From positions 62,001-126,000 of the forward strand of contig CAMBLG010000006.1 of assembly GCA_945868435.1 (NCBI GenBank): 64,000 nt of DNA, read 5' to 3'. The DNA is from an uncultured Lachnospiraceae bacterium (lineage in GTDB: Bacteria > Bacillota > Clostridia > Lachnospirales > Lachnospiraceae). Below the pieces are notes generated by a model. It was not told the origin of the DNA. It did not search any database and saw only the letters and a list, made by a program, of their open reading frames with translations. The position numbers were made by a program, and so were the translations under genes. Shown one piece after another: positions 26,740 through 34,551 of this stretch (within the stretch, counting starts at the first letter, position 1; every line of letters begins with the position of its first letter).

Positions 26740-28023
26740 ATGACAAAGACTGCGCTCACAAGTAATCGTGAGTGGAATACCCGTGTTGTATCAACAGAGA
26801 AGGGCGAGATTACACAGAATATATTGGCAGAGTTTAACGAGCTTTGGAATAGTGAATATGCACTCAAATATGATGAGTTTTATGAAGTTTACAAAGAGCG
26901 ATATATGACTCCATTTGGTCAGAGAAAAGCGGTTTACAGTTGGCGTTTAACTGCTACGGATCCAACTCCGACAGGAAAGCGTAAAGAAAAATCTCTGAGA
27001 GAGAAAATCAAGGATATTGAGAAACAGCTAAGATTAGAAACCTTCTGTGAAGACCTTACGGTATGTGAATTAGTTGAGAAGTATCTGATGACTAAGACCG
27101 GAGTAAAACACAGTACTCGTACCGGCTACAAATTTGTGCAAAATATATTGGCAAAGGAACCTTTTGGACAGAGAAAGATTGCGAGTATCAAGACATCAGA
27201 TGCAAAGATTTTTCTGATTAAAATGCAGGAAGAAGGCAGAGGTTACAGTACCATTCATACGGTACGAGGCGTTCTTCGCCCTGCATTTCAGATGGCTGCT
27301 GATGATGACATGATTATCAAGAATCCATTTCAGTTCGAACTTCACACAGTAGTAGTGAATGATAGTGTGAAGAGGGATGCGCTCACAAGGGAACAGGAGA
27401 GAAAGTTCTTGCAGTTTATTCAGGAGGACAGGCATTACAGTAGATACTATGATGCAATTTTCATTCTGTTCAAGACCGGACTTCGTATCAGTGAGTTCTG
27501 TGGTTTGACGATTAAGGACATTGATTTTAAGAAGAATGTTATTAAGGTAAGTCATCAGCTCCAGCGTACCAGCGATATGAGATATGTTTGTGAGAAAACC
27601 AAGACAGAGAATGGTATTCGTGAGATTCCAATGAATTCGGAAGTAATGGAGGCATTCAAGCGCATTATCAAGAATCGTCCCAAGCCAAAGATTGAGCCGA
27701 TTGTAGACGGGTATTCTGGATTTCTTTTCTTAGACAAGAATGGTAAACCGAGAGTGGCATTGCATTGGGAGAAATACTTCCAGCTTTCCGTTGAAAAATA
27801 CAATAGCATTTATCGCGTGCAGTTGCCGAAGATTACGCCGCATGTGTTCAGACATACGTTTTGTACCAATATGGCGAAGTCCGGTATGAATCCGAAGGTA
27901 TTGCAATATATCATGGGACACGGGGACATTTCGGTAACTCTTGATACCTATACGCATATCAAAGCGGAAGATGCGATTGCAGAGATGGAAAGGCTTGATT
28001 TGCTGATCGAAAAAGAGGCATAG
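26740..28023 (+). CDS. Tyrosine integrase with N-terminus replaced by helicase sequence
   Basis: From about residue 55 this is a Tn916-type tyrosine recombinase: SAM-like core-binding domain (LVEKYLMTKTGVKHSTRTGY) and catalytic domain with FKTGLRISE (first Arg), HVFRHTFCTNMAKSGMNPK (HxxR) and YTH near the end (nucleophile Tyr). The first 54 residues are not the usual arm-type DNA-binding domain. They encode TALTSNREWNTRVVSTEKGE, FNELWNSEYALKYDEFYEVY, which belongs to a PLD-helicase. Without the arm-binding domain it probably cannot act normally on element ends. It is about half identical to the integrase at 50288 and marks an older element at the same site. Confidence 0.8.
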   Translation: MTKTALTSNREWNTRVVSTEKGEITQNILAEFNELWNSEYALKYDEFYEVYKERYMTPFGQRKAVYSWRLTATDPTPTGKRKEKSLREKIKDIEKQLRLETFCEDLTVCELVEKYLMTKTGVKHSTRTGYKFVQNILAKEPFGQRKIASIKTSDAKIFLIKMQEEGRGYSTIHTVRGVLRPAFQMAADDDMIIKNPFQFELHTVVVNDSVKRDALTREQERKFLQFIQEDRHYSRYYDAIFILFKTGLRISEFCGLTIKDIDFKKNVIKVSHQLQRTSDMRYVCEKTKTENGIREIPMNSEVMEAFKRIIKNRPKPKIEPIVDGYSGFLFLDKNGKPRVALHWEKYFQLSVEKYNSIYRVQLPKITPHVFRHTFCTNMAKSGMNPKVLQYIMGHGDISVTLDTYTHIKAEDAIAEMERLDLLIEKEA

Positions 28024-28325
28024 GAAAAAAGCAAGTTGCTATAGGCGGTAAAAATCGTGGCATAAATTGATTTTTGTTTTATGACAAAACAAGAGTTTTA
28101 ATATGTTAGTTTGCCACGGAGTGCCTCACAACCCCAGTGTTTATGCGATGTTGCGAAATTTTATGCCAGCCAAAAACTGTGGCATAAAAATTTTAATTTA
28201 TGCCAATTTTTATGCCAATCACCCGAGAAAATACGCTCTATTTTGAGAAGAAATGACACAACAACAAAATGCCGAAAATTCCACAAACCCAGTATTTACG
28301 GGCATTTGAAAGGATTTGAGAACTT

Positions 28326-28385
28326 ATGAAAGAACATATAAAAGTACTATTTGTTTGCCACGGCAGAAACCGTACTTTTGTCTGA
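28326..28385 (+). pseudogene. Severed 5' end of phosphatase gene at left element boundary
   Basis: Nineteen codons from an ATG after AAAGGATTTGAG read MKEHIKVLFVCHGRNRTFV, then stop. The IKVLFVCHG part equals the start of the phosphatase encoded at 51670 (MIKVLFICHGNICRS). It is the gene start left behind when the 23-kb element inserted. Confidence 0.7.
28338..28365 (+). repeat. Left attachment core (attL) of the integrative element
   Basis: A 28-base sequence (ATAAAAGTACTATTT...TGCCACGGCA) matches 51673-51700 at 26 of 28 positions, in the same orientation. The right copy is the start of the phosphatase gene and lies 186 bases after an integrase gene. The weaker similarity continues upstream through GAnAGGATnTGAGAAnTTATGA. 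Confidence 0.85.
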
Positions 28386-28426
28386 AGAGGCTTAAAATCA
28401 AGGCTTTTGGGGAATGAGAATGGTAT

Positions 28427-28446
28427 TTGTACCCCCATTGTACCCC
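28427..28446 (+). repeat. Candidate integrase arm-type sites, left end
   Basis: TTGTACCCCC (28427-28436) and TTGTACCCC (28438-28446) are direct repeats 11 bases apart. The same pair, with the same spacing to within one base, recurs at 51531-51551 near the right end, with an inverted copy at 51513-51522. Confidence 0.6.
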
Positions 28447-28871
28447 TATTTTGTGCGAGTTGTGCGATAGCCTGAAAGCAAAATTTTCGGATTGTAATTT
28501 GTCAACCGGACTGTCTTCGATAAAAATGAATATGATTTGTGGTGAAAGGAGTTCCTGCGGGGACTTCTTTTCGTTTACATAAAAATGTCGGTTTGAATGT
28601 CGGTTAAATGTCGGTTTGTTTATATCGAACTGTTGTATGTGCAGTCGCGAAATGAAAGTTGAGGTTATGAACATTACGATGCACCGAAATGTTATCAAAA
28701 TGTTCCGAATTGTTATTAGAATAATTATTAGTTCCGGTAATTGCATCAAAATTGATAAAAATGAGAGAATCAATTTGATGATTGACTGCAATACATATTA
28801 TGTGGTTGTACTTTTAATAATAATCGTATACCTTACCTAAATATTCATGGAAACCAAGCTGATTACAATAA

Positions 28872-28930
28872 AGTAACATAAAATATTGAAAAGTAACATA
28901 AAATATGTTATCATATACAAAAATATGTTA
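28872..28930 (+). promoter_or_regulatory. Promoter with repeated operator of the AbiE-like operon
   Basis: TTGAAA (28886-28891) and TATCAT (28909-28914) are 17 bases apart. AGTAACATAAAATAT occurs at 28872 and again at 28892, a 20-base period (two helical turns). TAACATA-AAA-TATGTTA (28894-28910) is a perfect inverted repeat covering the spacer, and ATATGTTAC recurs near 28923. The arrangement suggests cooperative binding of the HTH protein encoded downstream and autoregulation. Confidence 0.7.
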
Positions 28931-28944
28931 CAAGGAGATGCCAT

Positions 28945-29895
28945 ATGAAAAAGCAATTAGAGCAGTATTTCGGCTGCAAAGTAAAAATAGAAGAATACAA
29001 GAATAAATTACCATTGCCGATTTTTATGACTATGCGCGATATTATGATGGTTGAAATATATGGTGTTAACTTTGCCATAATAGATGTAGTGAAGGAAATG
29101 GAACTAAGTGTTGCCGCAATGAAAAAGCAGAAAGCAAAGTATGAGGAAGCATTGCAGTGTCCTGTAGCATATGAAATAGCGTTAAACAGCGTTTCCATGA
29201 GAAATGCTCTGGTGAAAAGCGGAGTTCCGTTTGTGGATCTGCCGGGAAATGTATTCTTACCATTTATGGGAATTGTATTGCAGGATGTGTATCGCAAGCG
29301 GCTTGTCAAGGCGGATAAGATGATGCCTGCAACGCAGATGGTGTTCCTTGAATTGTTATATATGGATGATGAGGAATCTGTGCTAAAAAGTGAAGTCGCG
29401 AACAAGTTAAATCTTACCAAGACGTCCATTACAAGAGCAACAGCCCAATTAGAGGAAATGGGACTCATCCGCCAGATGAAATCCGGAACAGAGATTGCTA
29501 TTAAGAGAAATTACTCACGCAAAGAGTATTATGAAAATGCAAAAGCATATTTGATAAATCCTGTCCAGAAAGAGATTACAATTATGCGATGTGAAGCAAC
29601 CTTTGAATCATTTAGTGCCGGAGAAACCGCTCTTAGTCAGGAGTCAGAATTGAATCCCCCAAGAATAGAGGAATGTGCAATTTACAAGGGCGAGGAAGTT
29701 GTTGACCAGTTGGAAATTGTGGATGCCAGATCTGAAGACCCGGACGACTGCTTGAAGGTACAATTATGGAAATACAATCCTTCTTATTTTGCAAGAGAAG
29801 GATGTGTTGATCCTGTTTCGCTTGCATGTACATTCAATGGTAACGAAGACGAAAGAATAGAAATGAGTATTGAGAAACTGCTGGAGGAATTATAA
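28945..29895 (+). CDS. AbiEi-like HTH protein (antitoxin candidate)
   Basis: The 316-residue protein has a central MarR-like winged helix (PATQMVFLELLYMDDEESVL, KSEVANKLNLTKTSITRATA, QLEEMGLIRQ) after a 100-residue N-terminal domain with the membrane-free pattern of AbiEi-like proteins. An AAGGAG site precedes the ATG. The next gene encodes an AbiEii-type nucleotidyltransferase and follows its stop codon directly, the usual order of AbiE systems in which AbiEi represses its own operon. Identity as AbiEi is inferred mainly from this pairing. Confidence 0.65.
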   Translation: MKKQLEQYFGCKVKIEEYKNKLPLPIFMTMRDIMMVEIYGVNFAIIDVVKEMELSVAAMKKQKAKYEEALQCPVAYEIALNSVSMRNALVKSGVPFVDLPGNVFLPFMGIVLQDVYRKRLVKADKMMPATQMVFLELLYMDDEESVLKSEVANKLNLTKTSITRATAQLEEMGLIRQMKSGTEIAIKRNYSRKEYYENAKAYLINPVQKEITIMRCEATFESFSAGETALSQESELNPPRIEECAIYKGEEVVDQLEIVDARSEDPDDCLKVQLWKYNPSYFAREGCVDPVSLACTFNGNEDERIEMSIEKLLEEL

Positions 29896-30648
29896 ATGGT
29901 ACCAGGGATAGACTCTTTTAGAAATAAATTTAAAGATTATTCGGATTATTACACTATTATCGGCGGAACTGCCTGTGATATTCTACTCTCAGAGGCAGAC
30001 TTGCCGTTTCGAGCAACAAAAGATATTGATATGATCCTGATTATGGAGGATAACTTCCCGGAATTTGCAGCTATATTCTGGGGATACATAAAAGAAGGCG
30101 GTTATAAGTGCGGATGGAAGAACGAAGATAATATGCACTTTTACCGCTTTACAGAAGGCAAATTCGGTTATCCAACTATGATTGAGTTGTTTTCAAGAAA
30201 GCCGGGATATCATCTTAATATAGAAGAGGGAATCATTCCGATTCATATTGATGATGATACTTCCAGCTTATCAGCAATTCTTTTGAATGATGACTTTTAT
30301 AAGTTTATGATGGCTGGTCGAAGAGTCGTTGATGGTATTGGTGTTCTGGGAGCAGAGCATCTGATTCCGTTCAAAATGTATGCGTGGATTAATCTTTTAG
30401 AACGAAAGAGAGCCGGCGAGCATGTCAATGAAAAGGATTTAAAGAAGCATAAGTACGATGTATTCCGCTTGCTGCAGATTGTCACAGCTGGAACAAAAGT
30501 TGAATCAGAAGGGTTGGTGACAGAGAATATACATAGATATATCGAGGAAATCAGTGCAGTAGATGAATCGGAAGTAAGACTTTTGCAGATGGGAATGCCT
30601 TTTGATAGAGATAGGGGCGTGGAGTTGTTGAAGGAGATTTATTTGTAA
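29896..30648 (+). CDS. AbiEii-type nucleotidyltransferase (toxin candidate)
   Basis: The 250-residue protein has the nucleotidyltransferase core IIGGTACDILLSEADLPFRA followed by TKDIDMILI: GG-x, then the D-x-D metal pair, and later PTMIELFSRKPG with the third acidic position. AbiEii proteins transfer nucleotides to a cellular target and halt growth during phage attack (family knowledge). It begins directly after the AbiEi-like stop codon and ends before a phosphoesterase gene 45 bases on. Toxicity is not shown. Confidence 0.75.
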   Translation: MVPGIDSFRNKFKDYSDYYTIIGGTACDILLSEADLPFRATKDIDMILIMEDNFPEFAAIFWGYIKEGGYKCGWKNEDNMHFYRFTEGKFGYPTMIELFSRKPGYHLNIEEGIIPIHIDDDTSSLSAILLNDDFYKFMMAGRRVVDGIGVLGAEHLIPFKMYAWINLLERKRAGEHVNEKDLKKHKYDVFRLLQIVTAGTKVESEGLVTENIHRYIEEISAVDESEVRLLQMGMPFDRDRGVELLKEIYL

Positions 30649-30693
30649 GAAAAACTATTATAAGTTGGTGTTTCAATTTTGGGAGATAGTGTT

Positions 30694-31449
30694 ATGCGAG
30701 TACTTGTGATACCGGATATTCATCTGAAAACATGGATATTTGACAGGGCAGAGAAAATCTTAAAGGACGGTAAGGCGGATCGGGCTGTATGTCTGATGGA
30801 TATTCCGGATGACTGGAATATGGAATTCCAAATAGAACAATATATAGAAACATTTGACCGGGCAATCGCGTTTGCTGAGGACTATCCGGATACTTTCTGG
30901 TGTTACGGTAATCATGATGTGAGCTACCCGTGGGGGAGACTTGAGACCGGATATTCTCCTTATGCTGAGAAGACGGTTATATCAAAGCTTGAAGAACTTG
31001 AGAACAGCCTTAAGAGTCCAACACAGATCAACATAATGCATCGGATTGACAATGTGCTTTTCTCCCATGGCGGTCTTACTACTGTTTTTTTGAAATGGTT
31101 TAACGAAGATTTGCAGGATGTAGATATAGATGATGTTATAGCAGCGGTGAACGATGCTTCGCCCGATTATCTCTGGAATGATGCGTCTCCGTTATGGAAC
31201 AGACCACAGTATGAGACCAAAGAGATATTCAGAGCAGATACATACAAACAGGTGGTAGGGCACACTCCGGTGGAGAAGATATTCGAAAAAGACGGCATCA
31301 TATCGACAGATGTGTTTTCTACCTATAGAGACGGAACGCAGATTGGAGAGTCTGCGATGATTGTTATTGATTCGGAAACCGGGGAATATGAGAAGATAGA
31401 GGTTATGGGGAAATTTGAGATACGAGATTCATACGGTATCAGTAATTGA
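30694..31449 (+). CDS. Calcineurin-like metallophosphoesterase
   Basis: The 251-residue protein has the metallophosphatase motifs in order: PDIHLK (D-x-H, near 8), a GD-like MDIPDDW near 36, YGNHDVS (GNHD/E, near 70), SHGGL near 126 and VGHTPVEK near 189. These bind two metals. The GD-x2-D block is altered, so activity or substrate may be unusual. Start at 30694 after GGGAGATAG. It lies 45 bases after the AbiEii-like gene inside the defence cargo. It could hydrolyse a nucleotide signal or protein phosphate. That is speculation. Confidence 0.8.
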   Translation: MRVLVIPDIHLKTWIFDRAEKILKDGKADRAVCLMDIPDDWNMEFQIEQYIETFDRAIAFAEDYPDTFWCYGNHDVSYPWGRLETGYSPYAEKTVISKLEELENSLKSPTQINIMHRIDNVLFSHGGLTTVFLKWFNEDLQDVDIDDVIAAVNDASPDYLWNDASPLWNRPQYETKEIFRADTYKQVVGHTPVEKIFEKDGIISTDVFSTYRDGTQIGESAMIVIDSETGEYEKIEVMGKFEIRDSYGISN

Positions 31450-31586
31450 TTATTAACCAGATTCAAGCATCGGACAGCGAATGACAACAAAAATGATGGA
31501 GGCAAAATAAATAATTGCATTGAAAGTGTTCGCTTCATCGAATATAATGTATGTGAAGTGTTTTGATGAAAAGTGGGAGGATCATG

Positions 31587-32417
31587 ATGAAAGAACAGTT
31601 TCAGATAAAAGATAAGTTTTTCGATTTGATTGTTAAAAATCCTTCACGGGACGGGTTTAAGACCTTTCTAAAAGAATCATGTGGAGAATTAGATAATATA
31701 GATTTTAAAGAGAAGTGGATTACAAAAGGTAAATTGGCAAAAATCATGCTTGCGATGGCTAATACAGGCGGTGGGGTCATTGTTTTAGGGATTCAAGAAA
31801 ACAAGGACGATAATTACTTGGCAGTTGGCATTGATGAACTTAAAGATGCGGCTGATGTCGAAAAAGAGATAAAAAAGCTTGTCCCAAGAAATTTGAGCTA
31901 TTCCGTTTTGAATTTTATCTATGATGATGAAATTTATGGGGAGTATGCAGGGAAAAAGTTTCAGGCAATTATTATAGCTGATGCACCAGAACAATTGCCA
32001 TTCTTTTCAATAAGTGCGTCTGATGATATTGAAAAGGATTGTGTGTACGTAAGAAGAGGTACGTCTTCAGAAAAAGCGTCAGCCAGAGATTTTGAGACTA
32101 TGATCCAAAGAAAATTGGAAAACGTTTTTAAAGAGAGCAATGATCTTTCATTAAAAGAGCATTTAGAACAGCTTCAATTTTTATATGACAGTATCCCACA
32201 GAAAAAGAGGATCCTGGTAAAAAAAGGAAATCGATTTGTAGGGGCGATGAAAGGTTTACAAGCATTATCAGAACGCATGACAGAGATTTTTGGTGAACCA
32301 GACCAGTATGAAGAAGTTCCTAATGAGAACTACCCATCAGAGGATTATGAACAGTTTCTTGTAAGAATGATAGACAAAAAGAAACTAAAAATCGAAAAGA
32401 TATTGGATCTAAAATAA
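31587..32417 (+). CDS. AlbA_2/Schlafen-type ATP-binding domain protein
   Basis: The N-terminal half resembles the AlbA_2 (divergent AAA/Schlafen N-like) domain: LAKIMLAMANTGGGVIVLGI followed by AVGIDELKDAADVEKEIKKL and later DCVYVRRGTSSEKASARD. The C-terminal 90 residues are helical and charged, with no HTH evident. Such proteins occur with mobile elements and defence genes, and some act as nucleases or regulators. GGGAGG lies six bases before ATG 31587, with alternatives at 31584 and an upstream TTG. The role here is unknown. Confidence 0.7.
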   Translation: MKEQFQIKDKFFDLIVKNPSRDGFKTFLKESCGELDNIDFKEKWITKGKLAKIMLAMANTGGGVIVLGIQENKDDNYLAVGIDELKDAADVEKEIKKLVPRNLSYSVLNFIYDDEIYGEYAGKKFQAIIIADAPEQLPFFSISASDDIEKDCVYVRRGTSSEKASARDFETMIQRKLENVFKESNDLSLKEHLEQLQFLYDSIPQKKRILVKKGNRFVGAMKGLQALSERMTEIFGEPDQYEEVPNENYPSEDYEQFLVRMIDKKKLKIEKILDLK

Positions 32418-32468
32418 TTGATTATTTATGAAAGAAAAAGTTATTTGAGTGAATTTGTGGAGGATAGT

Positions 32469-32657
32469 ATGGATTTTTTAACATCGGCTGAATGTGCAGA
32501 AAAGTGGAATGTTTCACAGCGTAGAGTAGCGATTTATTGTAAGGAAGGCAGAATAGAAGGTGCTGTTCTTCGGGCGCGTATGTGGATGATTCCTGCAGAT
32601 GCAGAAAAGCCGGAAGATCCACGGAGAGTACGAAAAATGGAATGTGAAAAGAAATAA
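32469..32657 (+). CDS. Small HTH DNA-binding protein
   Basis: A 62-residue excisionase/MerR-like helix-turn-helix: MDFLTSAECAEKWNVSQRRV, then AIYCKEGRIEGAVLRARMWM. GGAGG lies six bases before the ATG at 32469. It ends 25 bases before hsdM, so it is probably the first gene of the restriction operon and may control its expression, as controller proteins do in other systems (inference). Confidence 0.75.
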   Translation: MDFLTSAECAEKWNVSQRRVAIYCKEGRIEGAVLRARMWMIPADAEKPEDPRRVRKMECEKK

Positions 32658-32682
32658 TGTAACTTTGGAGGACATCAGATAA

Positions 32683-34551
32683 ATGGATAACGCATGTATT
32701 AAGAAGCTTGAAGCAGACCTATGGGAGTCAGCAGATCTCCTGAGAGCGGGATCAAAGCTTACATCAAATCAGTATTGTATGCCTGTATTGGGACTGTTGT
32801 TCCTGAGATATGCATACAGCAGATATAAAATGGTCGAGGAAGAAATACTAAAAGATAGACCCGTGAGAAATGGTCGCAAGATGCCGGTAGAAGCAAGTGA
32901 TTTTACTGCTAAGAGCGCATTGTTTCTTCCTGAAATGGCACAGTTTGACTACCTGGTAAATCTACCTGAGAATGTCGCATCCCTGGGGCTGGTGAATGTA
33001 TCTGGTCAGAATATGGGAAGCCTAGGTGAAGTGGTTAACAATGCTATGGAGCTTGTGGAGCAGCAGAGTGATCAGCTTACAGGTGTTCTTCCGAAGAGCT
33101 ATACAGATTTCTCTGATGAGCTTCTTGGAGAACTGCTCAGAATCTTTAATAATAATGCTTTGGATGAAGTTGGCGGAGATGTAATTGGGCGCATCTATGA
33201 GTACTTCCTGAATAAGTTTGCCAAGAATATTGCATCTGATGATGGCGTATTCTTCACACCGAAGTCTCTGGTAAAGATGATTGTAAACATTCTTGAGCCA
33301 AAGAGTGGAGTACTTCTGGATCCGGCGTGTGGATCAGGTGGTATGTTTGTACAAACCGGTGATTTTGTAAATGAGACTGGACTACGGGCCAATCAGAGTA
33401 TGACATTTTATGGTCAGGAGAAGGTAGAATATAATGCTAAGCTCTGCCTTATGAATATGGCTGTCCATGGACTTACCGGTGTTATCAAATCCGGTGACGA
33501 AGCAAACAGTTTTTATCATGATGCCCATAATTTGGAAGGCAAGTGTAACTATGTTATGGCAAATCCGCCTTTCAATGTTGATAAGGTAAAGGCTGAAACA
33601 GCTGCAAATGCCGGGAGATTACCGTTCGGTGTACCGAAGGAAAATAAAAACAAGGAAATCGGTAATGCAAATTATCTCTGGATTTCTTATTTCTATGCAT
33701 ATTTGAATGAGATGGGACGTGCGGGCTTTGTTATGGCCTCCTCTGCAACAGATAGTCAGGGAAGTGATAAGGATATCCGTGAAAAGCTGGTCAAGACCGG
33801 TCATGTGGATGTCATGATCTCCGTAGGTAATAATTTCTTCTACACAAAGAGCTTGCCTTGTTCTCTGTGGTTTTTTGATAAAGGAAAGGCAGAAAATTTG
33901 AAGGATAAAGTCTTATTCATCGATGCACGAAATTATTATACTGTAGTAGATCGTACCCTGAATGAGTGGAATGAGTGGCAGCTTAAAAATATGAATGCCA
34001 TTGTATGGCTCTACAGAGGTGAGATAGATAAGTATAAGAAACTGTTAGAGGAATACAAGGCTACTGTTGCCAACATGATTGCTGAGGCAGGAGAAGACGA
34101 CCTGAATGCAGTAAATGACGATGTATTTGTAACAGGACTTGAGATGGCGAAGAAGCATCTTAAGTCTGTTAGAGAAGCGGGCAAGAAAGCGGTTGAAGCC
34201 TGTGATCGCAAAGAGAAGAAACAGGTTCAGAATAGTTGGGATGAGAAAATTGCAGCTATTGAAGAGATTGTTGAAGTCGTAAAGGAAGCACACTGGCTTT
34301 ATAGCAAGTTTGGTGAAGGAAAGTACGAGGATATCCTTGGACTCTGCAAGATTGCCGACATTGAAACAATTGAGAATAAAGGCTGGTCATTAACACCGGG
34401 AGCCTATGTAGGTGTAGCACCGGTGGAAGATGACGGCGTTGATTTCGAAGAAAGAATGGCAGAGATTCATCAGGAACTTCTTTCGTTACAGGCAGAGAGT
34501 AATGACTTAATGGATATCATCTCACGGAATATGAAGGAGATGGGACTATGA
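32683..34551 (+). CDS. hsdM: Type I restriction-modification methyltransferase subunit
   Basis: HsdM transfers a methyl group from SAM to N6 of adenine within a site chosen by HsdS. The 622-residue protein has an N-terminal helical domain, the SAM motif DPACGSGGM at 213-221 and the catalytic NPPF at 294-297, then a long C-terminal helical part that contacts HsdS. A TTTGGAGGAC ribosome site precedes the ATG. Its stop overlaps the hsdS start (ATGA). With HsdS alone it can methylate host DNA and with HsdR it restricts. Confidence 0.96.
   Translation: MDNACIKKLEADLWESADLLRAGSKLTSNQYCMPVLGLLFLRYAYSRYKMVEEEILKDRPVRNGRKMPVEASDFTAKSALFLPEMAQFDYLVNLPENVASLGLVNVSGQNMGSLGEVVNNAMELVEQQSDQLTGVLPKSYTDFSDELLGELLRIFNNNALDEVGGDVIGRIYEYFLNKFAKNIASDDGVFFTPKSLVKMIVNILEPKSGVLLDPACGSGGMFVQTGDFVNETGLRANQSMTFYGQEKVEYNAKLCLMNMAVHGLTGVIKSGDEANSFYHDAHNLEGKCNYVMANPPFNVDKVKAETAANAGRLPFGVPKENKNKEIGNANYLWISYFYAYLNEMGRAGFVMASSATDSQGSDKDIREKLVKTGHVDVMISVGNNFFYTKSLPCSLWFFDKGKAENLKDKVLFIDARNYYTVVDRTLNEWNEWQLKNMNAIVWLYRGEIDKYKKLLEEYKATVANMIAEAGEDDLNAVNDDVFVTGLEMAKKHLKSVREAGKKAVEACDRKEKKQVQNSWDEKIAAIEEIVEVVKEAHWLYSKFGEGKYEDILGLCKIADIETIENKGWSLTPGAYVGVAPVEDDGVDFEERMAEIHQELLSLQAESNDLMDIISRNMKEMGL

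Larger units (their letters stand above)
28024..28944. other. Element junction region: old right end, att copy, new left end
   Basis: No convincing gene lies in these 921 bases. They hold the tail behind the first integrase, an att core at 28338-28365, a 19-codon severed start of the phosphatase gene, integrase arm-type repeats at 28427-28446 and the promoter region of the AbiE-like operon from 28870. An open frame at 28111-28329 lacks a ribosome site. Confidence 0.6.

Noticed and set aside
28105-28120. GTTTGCCACGG resembling part of the att core
   Set aside because: Only about 11 bases match, with no continuation on either side. Not enough to call another attachment site.
28111-28329. 72-codon open frame in the element junction
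   Set aside because: No ribosome site, low-complexity translation, and it runs into the att region. More likely non-coding.
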